Positions 53,422 through 63,660 of a stretch of DNA of 64,000 bases are shown in pieces. The position numbers were made by a program, and so were the translations under genes. Positions within the stretch are counted from its first letter, which is position 1. The number at the start of each line of letters is the position of its first letter. Below the pieces are notes generated by a model that was given only the letters and a program-made list of their open reading frames with translations, was not told the origin of the DNA and searched no databases. Source of the DNA: Magicicada septendecula. Taxonomy: Eukaryota; Arthropoda; Insecta; Hemiptera; Cicadidae. The stretch covers positions 437,848,958 to 437,912,957 of the forward strand of contig CM068372.1 of NCBI GenBank assembly GCA_034769895.1. The letters run 5' to 3'.

Positions 53422-54130
53422 CGTCTACGTATCTGTGCCAATATATAATTTTGTTAGTGTATTTGTTGTTATGTATTATATGGTCTTGTTCTATGTGGTG
53501 TATGAATATTTCAGCTAGTATGCCCGATATGGGGGAACCCATGGGTAGTCCATCTGTTTGTGTGTATATTTTGTTATTGTACGTGAAGTAATTTTGTTCT
53601 GTGATTATTTTAGTGAGTGTGATGATTTCTTGTACGCGTGTTTCAGGTGTGTTGTTTTGTCTGAGTAATTGTTCAAGTGTTCGTATAGTGTCTTTGACGG
53701 GTACATTGGTGTATAAATTCGTTATGTCAAATGATGCTAAAGTTGAGTTGTGTGGTATATGGATATGTTCTAATTTTTTGACAAGTTCTATGTTGTTTTT
53801 AACCGAAGTGTTGTTGGTTAGGTTTATATGTTTTCTGATTAGTTTATCTAGGTGTTTGGCGATTTTGTGGGATGGTGCTTGTGTGTTATTTATCAAAGGT
53901 CTTATGGGTATATTGGGTTTGTGTATTTTCGGTAATGCGTTTAATTTTGGGGGGTTTGGTTTAATTTGTTTTAGGTATTTTATGTTTTCTTTTTGTATTA
54001 TGTATTTTGCATTATTTATAAATTTGTTAATTTGTTTTTGGTATTTTATTGTGGGATCTTTGGTTATGTGTGTTATATTATTTTCGGAGAAGAATTTCTC
54101 TGTTTTATTGTTTATTTCTTGTTTGTTCAT
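53422..54130 (-). pseudogene. Penelope RT fingers-palm fragment
   Basis: The frame contains KYLKQIKPNPPKLNALPKI, RPLINNTQAPSHKIAKHLD, LASFDITNLYTNVPV (RT motif A, catalytic Asp), GLPMGSPISGILAEIF (motif B) and YWHRYVD, then leaves Penelope homology at 53422 and reads into the LTR fragment until a stop at 53318. It lacks the second Asp of YVDD and everything after. Confidence 0.82.
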
Positions 54131-54842
54131 TATGACTGCTATGTTGCCTTTGTCAGCTTTTAATACCGTTAGGTTATGTTTATTTAGTTTTTGTTGTATG
54201 TTTTTTAGTGTTTTATTTTTGTTATTCTGTTGTTTTGGTTATTGTTTTAGTACGTGTTTTAATTTTCGTTTTATGCCATGGCGTATGGGTTCATGGTCAT
54301 TGTTATGTGTGTTTTGTACGGCTGTTTCCGTGTCTATGATTACGTCAATTATATGTTTAGTGTTGTTTGTTGGGTTTATTGTGTTTTAAATTATGTTTGA
54401 GTCCTTTGTTTAATAAAGTTATTTTGTCGTAATTGAATTTGATGTCTGTTGTGTTTACCGTGCGTGTGTGGAATTTGTGTGTCGGCGTGGGGATTTTTTC
54501 TATCTTGCGTGTTATAGAGTTTGTTAATTTTTTGTTATGTCTATCTTTTATTCTTGCTTTGAGTTTGTCAATATTGTTTTGTGTGTGTTGTATTATGTTT
54601 TCGAGTTCTATGTGGTGTAACAATCAAGTTAGTTTTACGTGTAAATTATAGGCTTCCTTATTGAGTGTGTCTTTCTTATGGTATAATTCGTTAATTATGT
54701 TACGTAAGTATATGTTTTCAGCTTTTTGGTTTGCTAAAAATGATGCTTGTGTGGTTTGTTTTATTGTAATTTTTGCGTGTGGTGGTATTATGTTATGTTT
54801 TTGGCATGATTTGTTGAATGCTATTGTTAAGGAAGCTTTCAT
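54131..54842 (-). pseudogene. Penelope RT N-terminal region (frameshifted)
   Basis: Two frames, 54624-54842 (MKASLTIAFNKSCQKHNIIPP) and 54357-54623 (LENIIQHTQNNIDKLKARI), make the basic, helical N-terminal domain of Penelope RTs. A further stretch at 54131-54250 includes the KADKG-type motif. Stops and frame changes separate them. The ATG at 54842 may be the original start. Confidence 0.6.
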
Positions 54843-54865
54843 TACCTTTACCTTTAGTGAGTAAA

Positions 54866-57161
54866 AAATAATAAAAATTTGCTAGCACGTTCCCCATGAA
54901 CCATGGAGGGGGTGCAGAAACCATGTTTGCCTCAGGTGACAGATGCCCTAGTTGTGGCTCTGCACCATAGTATGGCAGAATTGAAAGTTAAAGCCATGGG
55001 AATCCATGAAACGCTTATGGTCAGAGGCTGTGGCGGCTCGTGGTTCTGACTCTGACAGTTGGGGGTTCAATGTATGAAGGTTTCTACTAAGATAAGAGCA
55101 ATTATCCCATTCCAAATAACACACATGGTGGGTCGCAACATGAAGACATAACTATTGACAACTTTTAGTAGGCCTAATATTAAGTTGTGTTTATGCTATT
55201 TGCAAATTATTCTAAAAATATATAGTTAAAATAAAATGATAGTTAAATATTTCTGTTTAATATTTAAAACGGGAAGCGGCCTACCGAGTTCCTTAATTTT
55301 GCATTTATATTTAATAGAGAGAGAAGAAAAATTTGTTTTCAAAATAGGCTGAACACTATTCATTTGACCAAATCAACGATCTGAACACAAAAATAAGAAA
55401 TACCTGAACACTTAACACACAAAAATACCAGCAAACACTTTGAAGGTTATACACGCCTCGGTCAGCTTAACGTTACTATAATTATGTAATGACAACATTA
55501 AACACACTTTATTTTCGGAATACATTTACTTCACTGTTTTGTTTGATTTGAAGACTTTACTGCACTCATTTGCATTGCATTCTAAATGAAATAGAGAAAT
55601 CTGACAAAAAACTGAAGGTAATGGGACAAATCATGTGGTAAAAATCATAATAATGACAAATGGCCCGAATTATGAAAATGTTAAAATTCCCGGTCAGTGC
55701 GGTTCGGCCCTCGTCGGAACTATTCGCCTCTATCGCTAAGACTCGGCTTTAGCGACTGTTCAATGTAATTTTGCGTATACTGATTTCCCCCTCCAAAGCT
55801 GTCTACTCAGGCCAGGAGGTGCTGAGAGCTCTTTGCACCTCCAACCTATAGCAAGCAATTTGCCTATACGCAAGTCCATTACTGTTCAGTCAACAAGATT
55901 AATCTCGCAAATCTTGTTATTCAAATATGAAACCATTATCTCAACAAATACTTAAACATATTTAAATTATTCCACCATTGAACCTTACCGACGAGCTACC
56001 ACTGGTCAGAGGAGAATGGCTCTATGGAGGAAGTCTGTCTAAGATGTGAAAAGAGAATTGTTGTTATCAGCGTCAGTGCAGCCGATGTATGAGTATTTTT
56101 TTCCAGTAGTAAGAAAAACTTGCATAGTGTTAAAGTTTGTAAAGTGTGTCACCACGAACGTCTCTCTCCCTTCCCCCATCTCTCTCACTCTCTCTCTCTT
56201 TCTGCTAAGTGTTTTAGGCAGCCATAAGCGGAAAAATATATTTCCGTTTGATAAGAAAGTTCGTGCAATTTTTGAGGAAAGTCATCTTTCGATACATATT
56301 ATACGATTTTTTAAACATTCTACAATACAACTTGCACTAATTTGTGTCTAAAGAATGAGATAAACAGTTTTAACGTGGATGTGTTGCAGCAGGCTTTTGG
56401 TGAGTATGATATATAACGAACAAACGGCTTACAAATACGAAGTACAAAAGCTTCGAAAAGTCGACAGTGAGTTGAAGATTGTGTTTGCAAGATGAAGATT
56501 CTGGTATCAGTTCCACAAATTTTCACCGGCTACTACAATAAATAAAGAGTAGTATTTGTGGGTTTTACAAGCTCACGTGAAGCTGTTCTTAGAAAACGGC
56601 CAAATTTATGGAAGTTGCGACACGTTAACGTACTTGAACACACGTCATGGTTGCTTAAGAATTTTAGAAACGGAAATGTCAGCCTCTTTCCAAGAATGGA
56701 AAAAAGTCAAAAAGTCATGATAAGATAAAGTTTTACGACAGATGAAAATATAAAACGAATATCATTGAGCGACCCAGTGGTGTATCTAGAATTTGGCCAG
56801 GGGGGGGGAGTCCGGGATCGGGTCGGCTTCATAGAAAAAAAATCAAGTTAAGACATAAGTATTACTATATTTATAGCGGCTGAAATCACTCCCATTAAAG
56901 TAAGCGGTAATAGAACAGTAACAATACGCGTTACTGAAACATTGTTTACAAGATACTTATTGACTGAAATTGATTTTCCTATATTTCATATTTCAAACGT
57001 ATACGCTGTAATGTTCGTCGTATGATGAACGGCGAATTGAGTTTTTCCGTTTATAATAATGCCCCACGTTTGGAAGCCATTTATGTAATATTCGTCCGTA
57101 TGGGACGCAGATTTAGTAGTAATCTGTAGTCTCGAGTTGATTGTATTTATTAAGTTTTTAT
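54866..57161. other. Intergenic sequence, nothing recognised
   Basis: AT-rich with short ORFs that lack family features. There is a (CT)n run near 56161-56204. Two motifs resemble termini of DNA transposons: 'tggcggctcgtgg' near 55031 and CAGTGG followed by a G-run at 56775. Neither has a matching partner end. Confidence 0.5.
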
Positions 57162-57847
57162 GGATCTTTTCGGTTAAGTGGCAGCATGGAGTGAGCAATT
57201 ACTCTACGTAGCAATCGCCAGTAGCAACGCATTTCCCCCTCCACACGTAGCGATAACCAGCGACAGTTTGTTTTTTTATTTTTGTTTTGACATTTTTTTA
57301 TATTTTTATATTGTATTTTTATATTTATATAAAATGGTGCTCACACACTTCTCGCATGTATGAATCCCAATCCATGCATGTGAAGTGATTCATTTTGACA
57401 GTATTGCCCGGTTGTGTACGCCTTACTCCAACAGTAAATGAAGTATACGATTGTGCGGAAATCTAATCGAGAATTATTTAGTAATGTATCCTGTCGAACT
57501 TGTTTGGATTCCCGACAGTCATTTGTAGAACATACCCAACGGTCTTTACCTGTCGTATACAGTTTCATTTGATCGCCGTTCGTACAAATTCTTGGGTTAT
57601 GTAAAATATTTTTGTCTCTTAGAAACTGTATCGCTGAGTCTTTGTCGGGAATCTGTGCTGTTAACTGAAGGACATTCATGATATGCAACGATACTACTAC
57701 ACTTGCGATTGCGGCATACAGAGTCGCAGGGCACGCTGTCACCATGGAATAGTTGCAAAATGCGTTGGAGGGGGAAATGCGTTGTTACTGGCGATTGCTA
57801 CGTAGAGTAATTGTTCACTGCATGCTGCCACTTAACCGAAAAGATCC
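57162..57847 (-). mobile_element. Merlin-type DNA transposon deletion derivative
   Basis: About 80-bp terminal inverted repeats starting GGATCTTTTCGGTTAAG lie at 57162-57242 and about 57767-57847, with three or four mismatches. Flanking 8-mers GTTTTTAT (57154-57161) and GTTTCTAT (57848-57855) differ at one base and fit the 8-9 bp duplications of Merlin elements. The interior holds the N-terminal part of a transposase. At 686 bp it is too short for an autonomous copy. Confidence 0.75.
57341..57745 (-). pseudogene. Merlin-like transposase, N-terminal fragment
   Basis: 134 codons from the ATG at 57745. Residues about 35-110 resemble the N-terminal zinc-binding part of Merlin/IS1016-type transposases: AIQFLRDKNIL, RIC...MKLY...DRWVC...C, then a segment resembling the 'GT.F..S.L.....' stretch (DTLLNNSRLDFRTIVYFIYCW). 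The catalytic DDE domain is missing because the frame ends after HMHGLGF. Identification rests on this pattern and the surrounding inverted repeats. Confidence 0.6.
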
Positions 57848-57944
57848 GTTTCTATTTTTATCAATCTTCGGTTGTTATTTGAATGTAAAGTGATTTGAGA
57901 ATTAGCGGTGGTTGTCTTTACTACGGTTTTCACTTTCGAGAGAA

Positions 57945-57973
57945 AGGGAGAGAGAGAGAGAGAGAGAGAGAGT
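57945..57973. repeat. (GA)n microsatellite
   Basis: Run of GA units interrupted once. No other feature is evident in 57856-60130 apart from short ORFs without family features. Confidence 0.85.
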
Positions 57974-60133
57974 AAGACTGGGTCCCTCTCTTGAAATATT
58001 TCCGGTAATTGTTTGTTTACGTTGACCGTCGACTCTGACCCAGCCGGTTTCGTTGTAGGTTATGTCTCTCTTTGGAGTGTGTGCAATTCGTGTAGTCCGG
58101 ATATCCTCACTGCTAGCTATAAATTTCCTGAAAATTAAGCTTATTCTACAAATAACAAGACGAATTAAATTCCCAATAAAAGGTGTTTATTTTATTATTC
58201 GTTCTAACTGCTTTGATTCAATATATCGACGTTTATGTCGAACTATGTTTGAGTCGTATCGACTCTTGTGCTCGTTTCAGTTCTAAAATTTCTTTATATA
58301 ATTCTTAAAATTGTTAATAACTTTACTTTTTAGTATATCTCAGGCTTTGGATTCTTTGAAGCTGTTAAAAAAGTCAGAAATGCAAAGAAAAGGTACTATA
58401 CATTACAATAAACTATAAATTAAATCTTGCTAACTAATACATGAACAGTTTGTTTGCCGGACAACAGCGAATAGTTTGTCTCACTACGCAAGGCAGTTGA
58501 AAAAATCAAAATGGCCGTCCGTATACTTTACCGAGACGCCACGAATTAATGTTTTGTTCACTCCTTTTTAAAATAAATAAATTTTGTAGTGTTTTCACTG
58601 TATTATATTTAGTTTTTTTCTTTAGTTAGCACTTGTGTTTGGTTTAATAGTGCCTGTTGAGTTTAACTATCTGTTGTGTAGTTGTCGTGACTAGTTTATA
58701 TGAATTGGACAAATCTCACCCAGTGTAGGTTGGCCTACTCAGATTTTTACGTTCAATTTGGTTGATCGTATTTTCTTCTTATTTTTATTTTCATCGTTTG
58801 GTTTAAGTATTTAATTTATCCTCTTCTTTTATAGTTTTACTTTCTCATTTTTTAGACATTGGTCAATTAGTTTTACCACTCAATATATTGATTCCACTTC
58901 TGAATTTTTCTTGGTATTATATAGGCCTAGCTCATCTACACTCTCTGATAGTTAGTAATGGAATAATAATTTTTCTTCCTTCATCAACGGTCTAGACCAA
59001 AAATCTCTGGCCTCCGATTGGTTAAAGTAGGTGAACTGCAGGTCACCTAACTGGTATCACTGAGATCATATAATCTTACACTTGTATAAAAAAAATACTC
59101 CTTTTTAAATTTTAAGTCCCATTAAATTTAAGTTACATAATGTTTTTTCGGTTAATATTTACCTGTGCCACACCATAAAATCTTGAAGTGAAATATTTTT
59201 TTTCTATTCTTCTATGTTACATAAACATAGAAAAAAAATAAAATAAATACTCCCATAAGCATGCATGCAAAAGTGAATGATCGCCATATTAACTGTGTAG
59301 ACGGTGAGAAATGACATTTAACCTATCTTGCTTACACAGTCGTTTATATGCGATAACGGCTTCACTGATATCACTGTATACTATTTTTCGAATTGTTTCA
59401 CTACAGTTTTGGATCACAAACACCACAATTCACAATAGCACCACTAACCTTTTACTTTTCAACATATTTTACGGTTTAATTCACGCGTTATGTAGTGGCG
59501 AGTCGTTCGCGAACGGCTTAGCCAGAAAGAACTACTCCGTCAAGTTAACTATTGACTACAGTCGTTCGCGCCGCTGAACAGTAGTTCGCGTTAGCCACGC
59601 TCCTATCGGCCATTTATAAAACTAATCAGCGGTTTTGGGATTTGTAAAAGTCTATCAGTTCCCATGAATCGGAACAGAGTGAGAGAACAGACTATTTGAA
59701 ACTTTTGTTTTATTGTCTGATACATTGTTTGATTGTTCTTTCGACAAATTTTGGGATAAGTGTGATAAAAATAAAATATCAGAGAATATCGTATTCTGGG
59801 ATTGGGAGAAGTCGATTTACAAATTACATAACTGAAAAGAATAATTTTTGTTACTTTAGATGTGTTATATTATTTATTACGATTCTTAAATGAGAGACAG
59901 GTATCACGATTCTGGCCGAAGGCGACATGAATAAATTTATTTTCTTAAAATCTTTTTGTTGAAACACCAAAAAATATTGGGAGGGCGCGCATGCATAGTA
60001 AAAATAAGCATTTCATTGTCAATTTACCTTTAAAGATTCGTATTTTGCGTGTTACTTTTTTATTATTGTTAAATGGTAATTTTACGATTATTTCAAAGGC
60101 GATGCATTTTTTATTTGTATTCGTGTGTTTATA

Positions 60134-60365
60134 CGACATCCTAAACGAACAGACACAATTCAAATCGCACGCATTATTCGAACATATGTCACCCCACACA
60201 CACAACATCGATCTTTCGAAATTCGATTCCGTCGCCCACAACAGGACGGACAACGCTACCAGCTGCAACCTCTGAAGAAGCTTTTTAAAAGTGAAAACCG
60301 GTTCAGGTTGAAAGGTAAAACTTTATGTTTTTACTCATAAAAAACTTTGTGTTCCGAGTCGTTAA
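60134..60365 (+). pseudogene. Penelope 3'-end fragment
   Basis: From 'cgacatcctaaacgaacag' (60136) the sequence follows the C-terminal coding end of Penelope subfamily 2 (DILNEQTQFKSHALFEH), a stop in the CTGAAGA context and the 3' tail 'aaaaaactttgtgttccgagtcgt'. It is more diverged than the copies at 6-8 kb. It is 5'-truncated, with the GIY-YIG core absent. Confidence 0.75.
60272..60316 (+). ncRNA. Hammerhead-like motif in diverged Penelope 3' end
   Basis: CTGAAGA (60272-60278), a stem II with CTTTT/AAAAG pairing, GAAA, then ACC/GGT closing a ggttca loop, then tgaaaggt. Stem bases differ from the 8367-8411 copy in compensating pairs (GCC/GGC there, ACC/GGT here). Confidence 0.4.
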
Positions 60366-61135
60366 AGAAATAGTTGTATATATAAATCATTTGCTAATAG
60401 TAAATAAATAATACATTCAAAACAGGCAGACGCGCCCCCATACCCCCACAAGTTAATTCTTAATTTTTACTTCAAACTTAAGTGATTAAATTACAATAAT
60501 AATTTGTTGTGCTTGTATTCATTTAAGATTAATCACACTGAAGTAAATTCTCTGTTGTTAGTCACTGTATGTATGAAACTACCAAACTTTTAGATTACTT
60601 GACCTGTCGAAATGAAGTTTTGGTTTAATTTTATCGTCCAGCTGTGCCTCCGTTAATTTGTAACGCATTTTCGGGCTAACATCTGGATGATTGTAATAAA
60701 ATTTAATATGAAGGTACACTGTTTTACCATTGATCGATGTGTACACAATTTTTCATAAAATATTTTTCTGAGGGTTGAAATATACAGAAAATCGTAATAA
60801 AGTACCCTGACATGAAAATACAGGGTATCAAATTATAAGGAATAATTTTGTTATACCGTTAAATAATTAATTTATAATTTATATATGTGTAATTTTTACA
60901 TTAAATTGTCTAGGATTTGTAAACATAAACAGAAACTATATGTATATTGTATACAAATTTTAAATAATAGCAATTGCATTATACATATATAAAAAATTCA
61001 AGTAAATAGAATAATACAAAATTATTGGAAAGTTATACTAAAGTCTTCTAGTATTTCTAGTCTTCTAGTATTTAGTATTTCTTTCCATACAACATTTCGT
61101 GTATGGTGAGGATTTTGTGGTGGCAAAAGAACTTT

Positions 61136-61784
61136 TTAGCTGCTTCGTTTTTTTACTCTAGAAAATGCTACGTACAACATTCCACGCATAAAAACTGATA
61201 TAAGTAAGAAGATACCAACGAATTCAAATGTTTGTCCTTGAGCTTTGTGGATGGTGAGAGCAAAAGTAGGTCTTACGGGGAACTGATGCCGTTGCATAGT
61301 ACATCCAAGTTTCACAAGAGCATTATTATTGTATTTTTTTTAAGTTTCAGTTCATGTGGTGGTAGATCAGCCATTTCGACGGAATTCAGGAATTCAGAAG
61401 TAAATTCGATACCTCCTTCTGGTTGATCTTTGACAGAATCATAACTTTTGTAAACCTTGTACTCTCTAGGAAGCTTTTCAATAATTTCTGCATTAATTTT
61501 ATTAACATCTTTATTTAATGGTGCTAGTATAGCCCTCTCCGTCATATCTTCATATCTGTTATTAGCCAGACAATCTCCGAATCTTCAGTAAGATTGCCGT
61601 TTGAAAGAATATCCTCTGGTAGATCAATCTCATCCATAGCACTTACTGGCAGATCTCCATTGCCAACTTTTAATAAATATTCGGCAAAGTCTCTTTCCTT
61701 TAGATCCACACGCATATTTTCTGTCAGTGAAAAGAAGTTAAAATGGCGCCAAAGACTGCTTTTCTTAATCGAAAGGTCTACCAA
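61136..61784 (-). pseudogene. Helitron/PIF1-type helicase C-terminal remnant
   Basis: Three frames in order on the minus strand: SSLWRHFNFFSLTENMR (61542-61784), RAILAPLNKDVNKINAEI with EFLNSVEMADLPPHELKLKKN (61312-61545), and about 61310-61136 reading TFALTIHKAQGQTFEFVGI...LYVAFSRVKKRS. These are the late motifs of PIF1-like helicases as found in Helitron Rep-Hel proteins. The segment between LKLKKN and the FALTIHKAQGQ motif is deleted, and a frameshift lies near 61545. Upstream helicase motifs and the Rep domain are absent. Confidence 0.72.
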
Positions 61785-62054
61785 CTCACTGCGGTTAGCA
61801 CGAGGTTGAGCGTTTTACTCTGTAATAAAACGTACCTTTCTGTTCTAAGTCACAAAGAAGCAACATCAACAGTTTCAAAAAAACTCATAAATTATTATTA
61901 ACTTTAGCTTACTAAAAACCTTTTTCGAACGTTTCAATACAAACCCTTGAATTTTTTGTCCATGACGTGTCCGTATATTAATACTTACCTCAGAGAACAC
62001 GGAAAACGCAAGAGCGTACAGGGAACACGTTATAAATTAAATACGTAATACGTT

Positions 62055-62086
62055 ATTGCTCGCTTAATATTATTAAATAGAGTATA
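62055..62086 (-). repeat. Helitron 5'-terminus-like motif
   Basis: On the minus strand it reads tatactc...ttaatattaagcgagcaat, resembling the motif at 63272-63295. It could be the 5' end of the Helitron remnant. Tentative. Confidence 0.3.
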
Positions 62087-62157
62087 CAATTATTGCTCGT
62101 CTCAACTCTTATTTTGTTTATTTACATTTATTGCAACAGCTATTTATTCTTCTTCAT

Positions 62158-62256
62158 ATATAATGTTGTGAAGTTATAGGCCTACAAGTTGTTTCTTCTG
62201 CAAGTAGTGTACACTACTTCAGAAGAAACAAGTTGTATAACATCACAACATTATAT
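62158..62256. repeat. 99-bp near-perfect palindrome
   Basis: ATATAATGTTGTGA (62158) and its complement near 62243-62256 bound arms of about 46-53 bp, interrupted by a 6-base insertion (ggccta region), one extra base and two mismatches. The centre is tgtaca. Confidence 0.85.
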
Positions 62257-62906
62257 AATTGCTGCAAGAAACTTCGAGTTAACTATATAGAAAATGATGA
62301 TTCTTCGTATTGTTACGACGGTCTACTCTATCATCGTAGGTAGGCCTACAGTGGAAACAAAATAAGTACAAGACACCAATTAATCACTAATCACACCTTT
62401 AATTTTTACAGTAAAACAGTTCGTAATTACCAACACAGTCTACTACAACAAATCAAATCAAAATGGTTCACACGCAATAAAATGTCACTAATATTAACAC
62501 AATTGTATTAGGCTACAATAAATTGTAATTATACCGCCCGATTATAAAACGCAACACTTCACTAATAACTGCTTGAACATACACAGTAATCTCGCTTATA
62601 ATTCTCGAACCGCTCTGTAAATATCTCGCACTAAAACTGAAAACTAAGGCCGCTACCGCCATGTATTTATAGTCCCGCTCACACACCAGAAGCTTCAAAA
62701 CTGCGTCTTATCTCTCGTGTGAACTACGTAATTAACTGCAGCCTTGACACAGGCCGAGCGCCCGAGCGAAGCCCGGCACAGTCGAGAAGATTCTCGCAAA
62801 ATGCGTCTAGCAGCACGTACGACACACGCTTACATTCTGGATCTCTCTGGACCGTTCGATAAACACGTAGATTGTTCTGTGACGTCGTAACAATATATAA
62901 ACATAT

Positions 62907-63172
62907 CGATACTGCGCCGTTTGCATTTATCGACGGTTTCTGTAATTTATTTGTCTGTATGATAAGAAAGCTGGTTATAAATTACAGTTGCCTAGCAATA
63001 ATTAATTGTTTAAAGACATTTTTTTTCAATTATTGTATCGGTACTGGTCCGCGATATTTTAAAATAAAGACCCTCAGACCAAGTCTGAAATAAAGAGGGT
63101 CTAACCAGCTTTCTTACCGTACAGACAAATAAATTCCAGAAACCGTCAATAAATGCAAACGGCGCAGTATCG
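62907..63172. repeat. 70-bp inverted repeat pair (MITE-like) with 126-bp loop
   Basis: Arm 62907-62976 begins CGATACTGCGCCGTTTGC; arm 63103-63172 is its reverse complement with a few mismatches. A smaller nested hairpin (gaccctc...gagggtc) lies in the loop at 63069-63101. No target duplication was recognised. Confidence 0.8.
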
Positions 63173-63271
63173 AGTCCAATCTATTCCTGGTGTCAAAATA
63201 CCCTTAAGTACCAACTTCCGAGAAAATCGTTAGAGCCGTTTTCGAGGCAAAAAAAAACATAGCTACAATTT

Positions 63272-63295
63272 TATTGCTCGCTTAATAGTATAGGA
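63272..63295 (-). repeat. Helitron 5'-terminus-like motif
   Basis: Minus-strand TCCTATACTATTAAGCGAGC begins at 63295 after an A, as Helitrons insert between A and T and start with TC. No matching CTRR end was located. Confidence 0.35.
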
Positions 63296-63660
63296 TAAAA
63301 ATTTTAGAAAAAGACTATTTCCACACATTAAACTAGTGAACTAGCTCAATATGCCAGTTCGCTGGTGTGAACGACCTAGCTATGAGAAGTTTGTATGGAT
63401 GAACTACTTTTCCCACCTTGTAGTCAAACGCCAAAACCCGCGAATTTATGAATAAGGCTGACGCCTCATTGGTCGAAACAAAAAACGAGCGCTTTAAAAA
63501 ACCGTTAAGTTCAAAATTTTGCATATTCTCAGTTGTAATTGGTTTATCGCGAGTGGGTATGTGTCCGTTAAGAGGAAAAAAGCGCCAACACTTCAGTCGC
63601 GTGGTGTCATTCCGTTGATTCGGTTGTTGTAGTCATTACGTTGAGTTTCTGAGTAGTAAA

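Larger units (their letters stand above)
53422..54865 (-). mobile_element. Penelope-like element 3, truncated at RT motif C
   Basis: Minus-strand Penelope RT cut off immediately after HRYVD by the LTR terminus at 53421. The C-terminal RT, linker and GIY-YIG are absent. The N-terminal end is near 54842. It is related to the composite at 4293-6265. Confidence 0.8.

Noticed and set aside
53601-54389. 262-codon + strand ORF
   Set aside because: It is the antisense shadow of the Penelope RT, whose motifs are on the minus strand. Similar shadows at 5180-5599, 7123-7458 and 8004-8339 are rejected for the same reason.
56046-56351. 101-codon ORF as a host gene
   Set aside because: No recognisable domain, and its C/T-rich stretch encodes S/L/P repeats by composition.
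55031-56810. hAT-like termini ('tggcggctcgtgg' near 55031; CAGTGG plus G-run at 56775)
   Set aside because: No matching inverted partner or 8-bp duplication was found for either.
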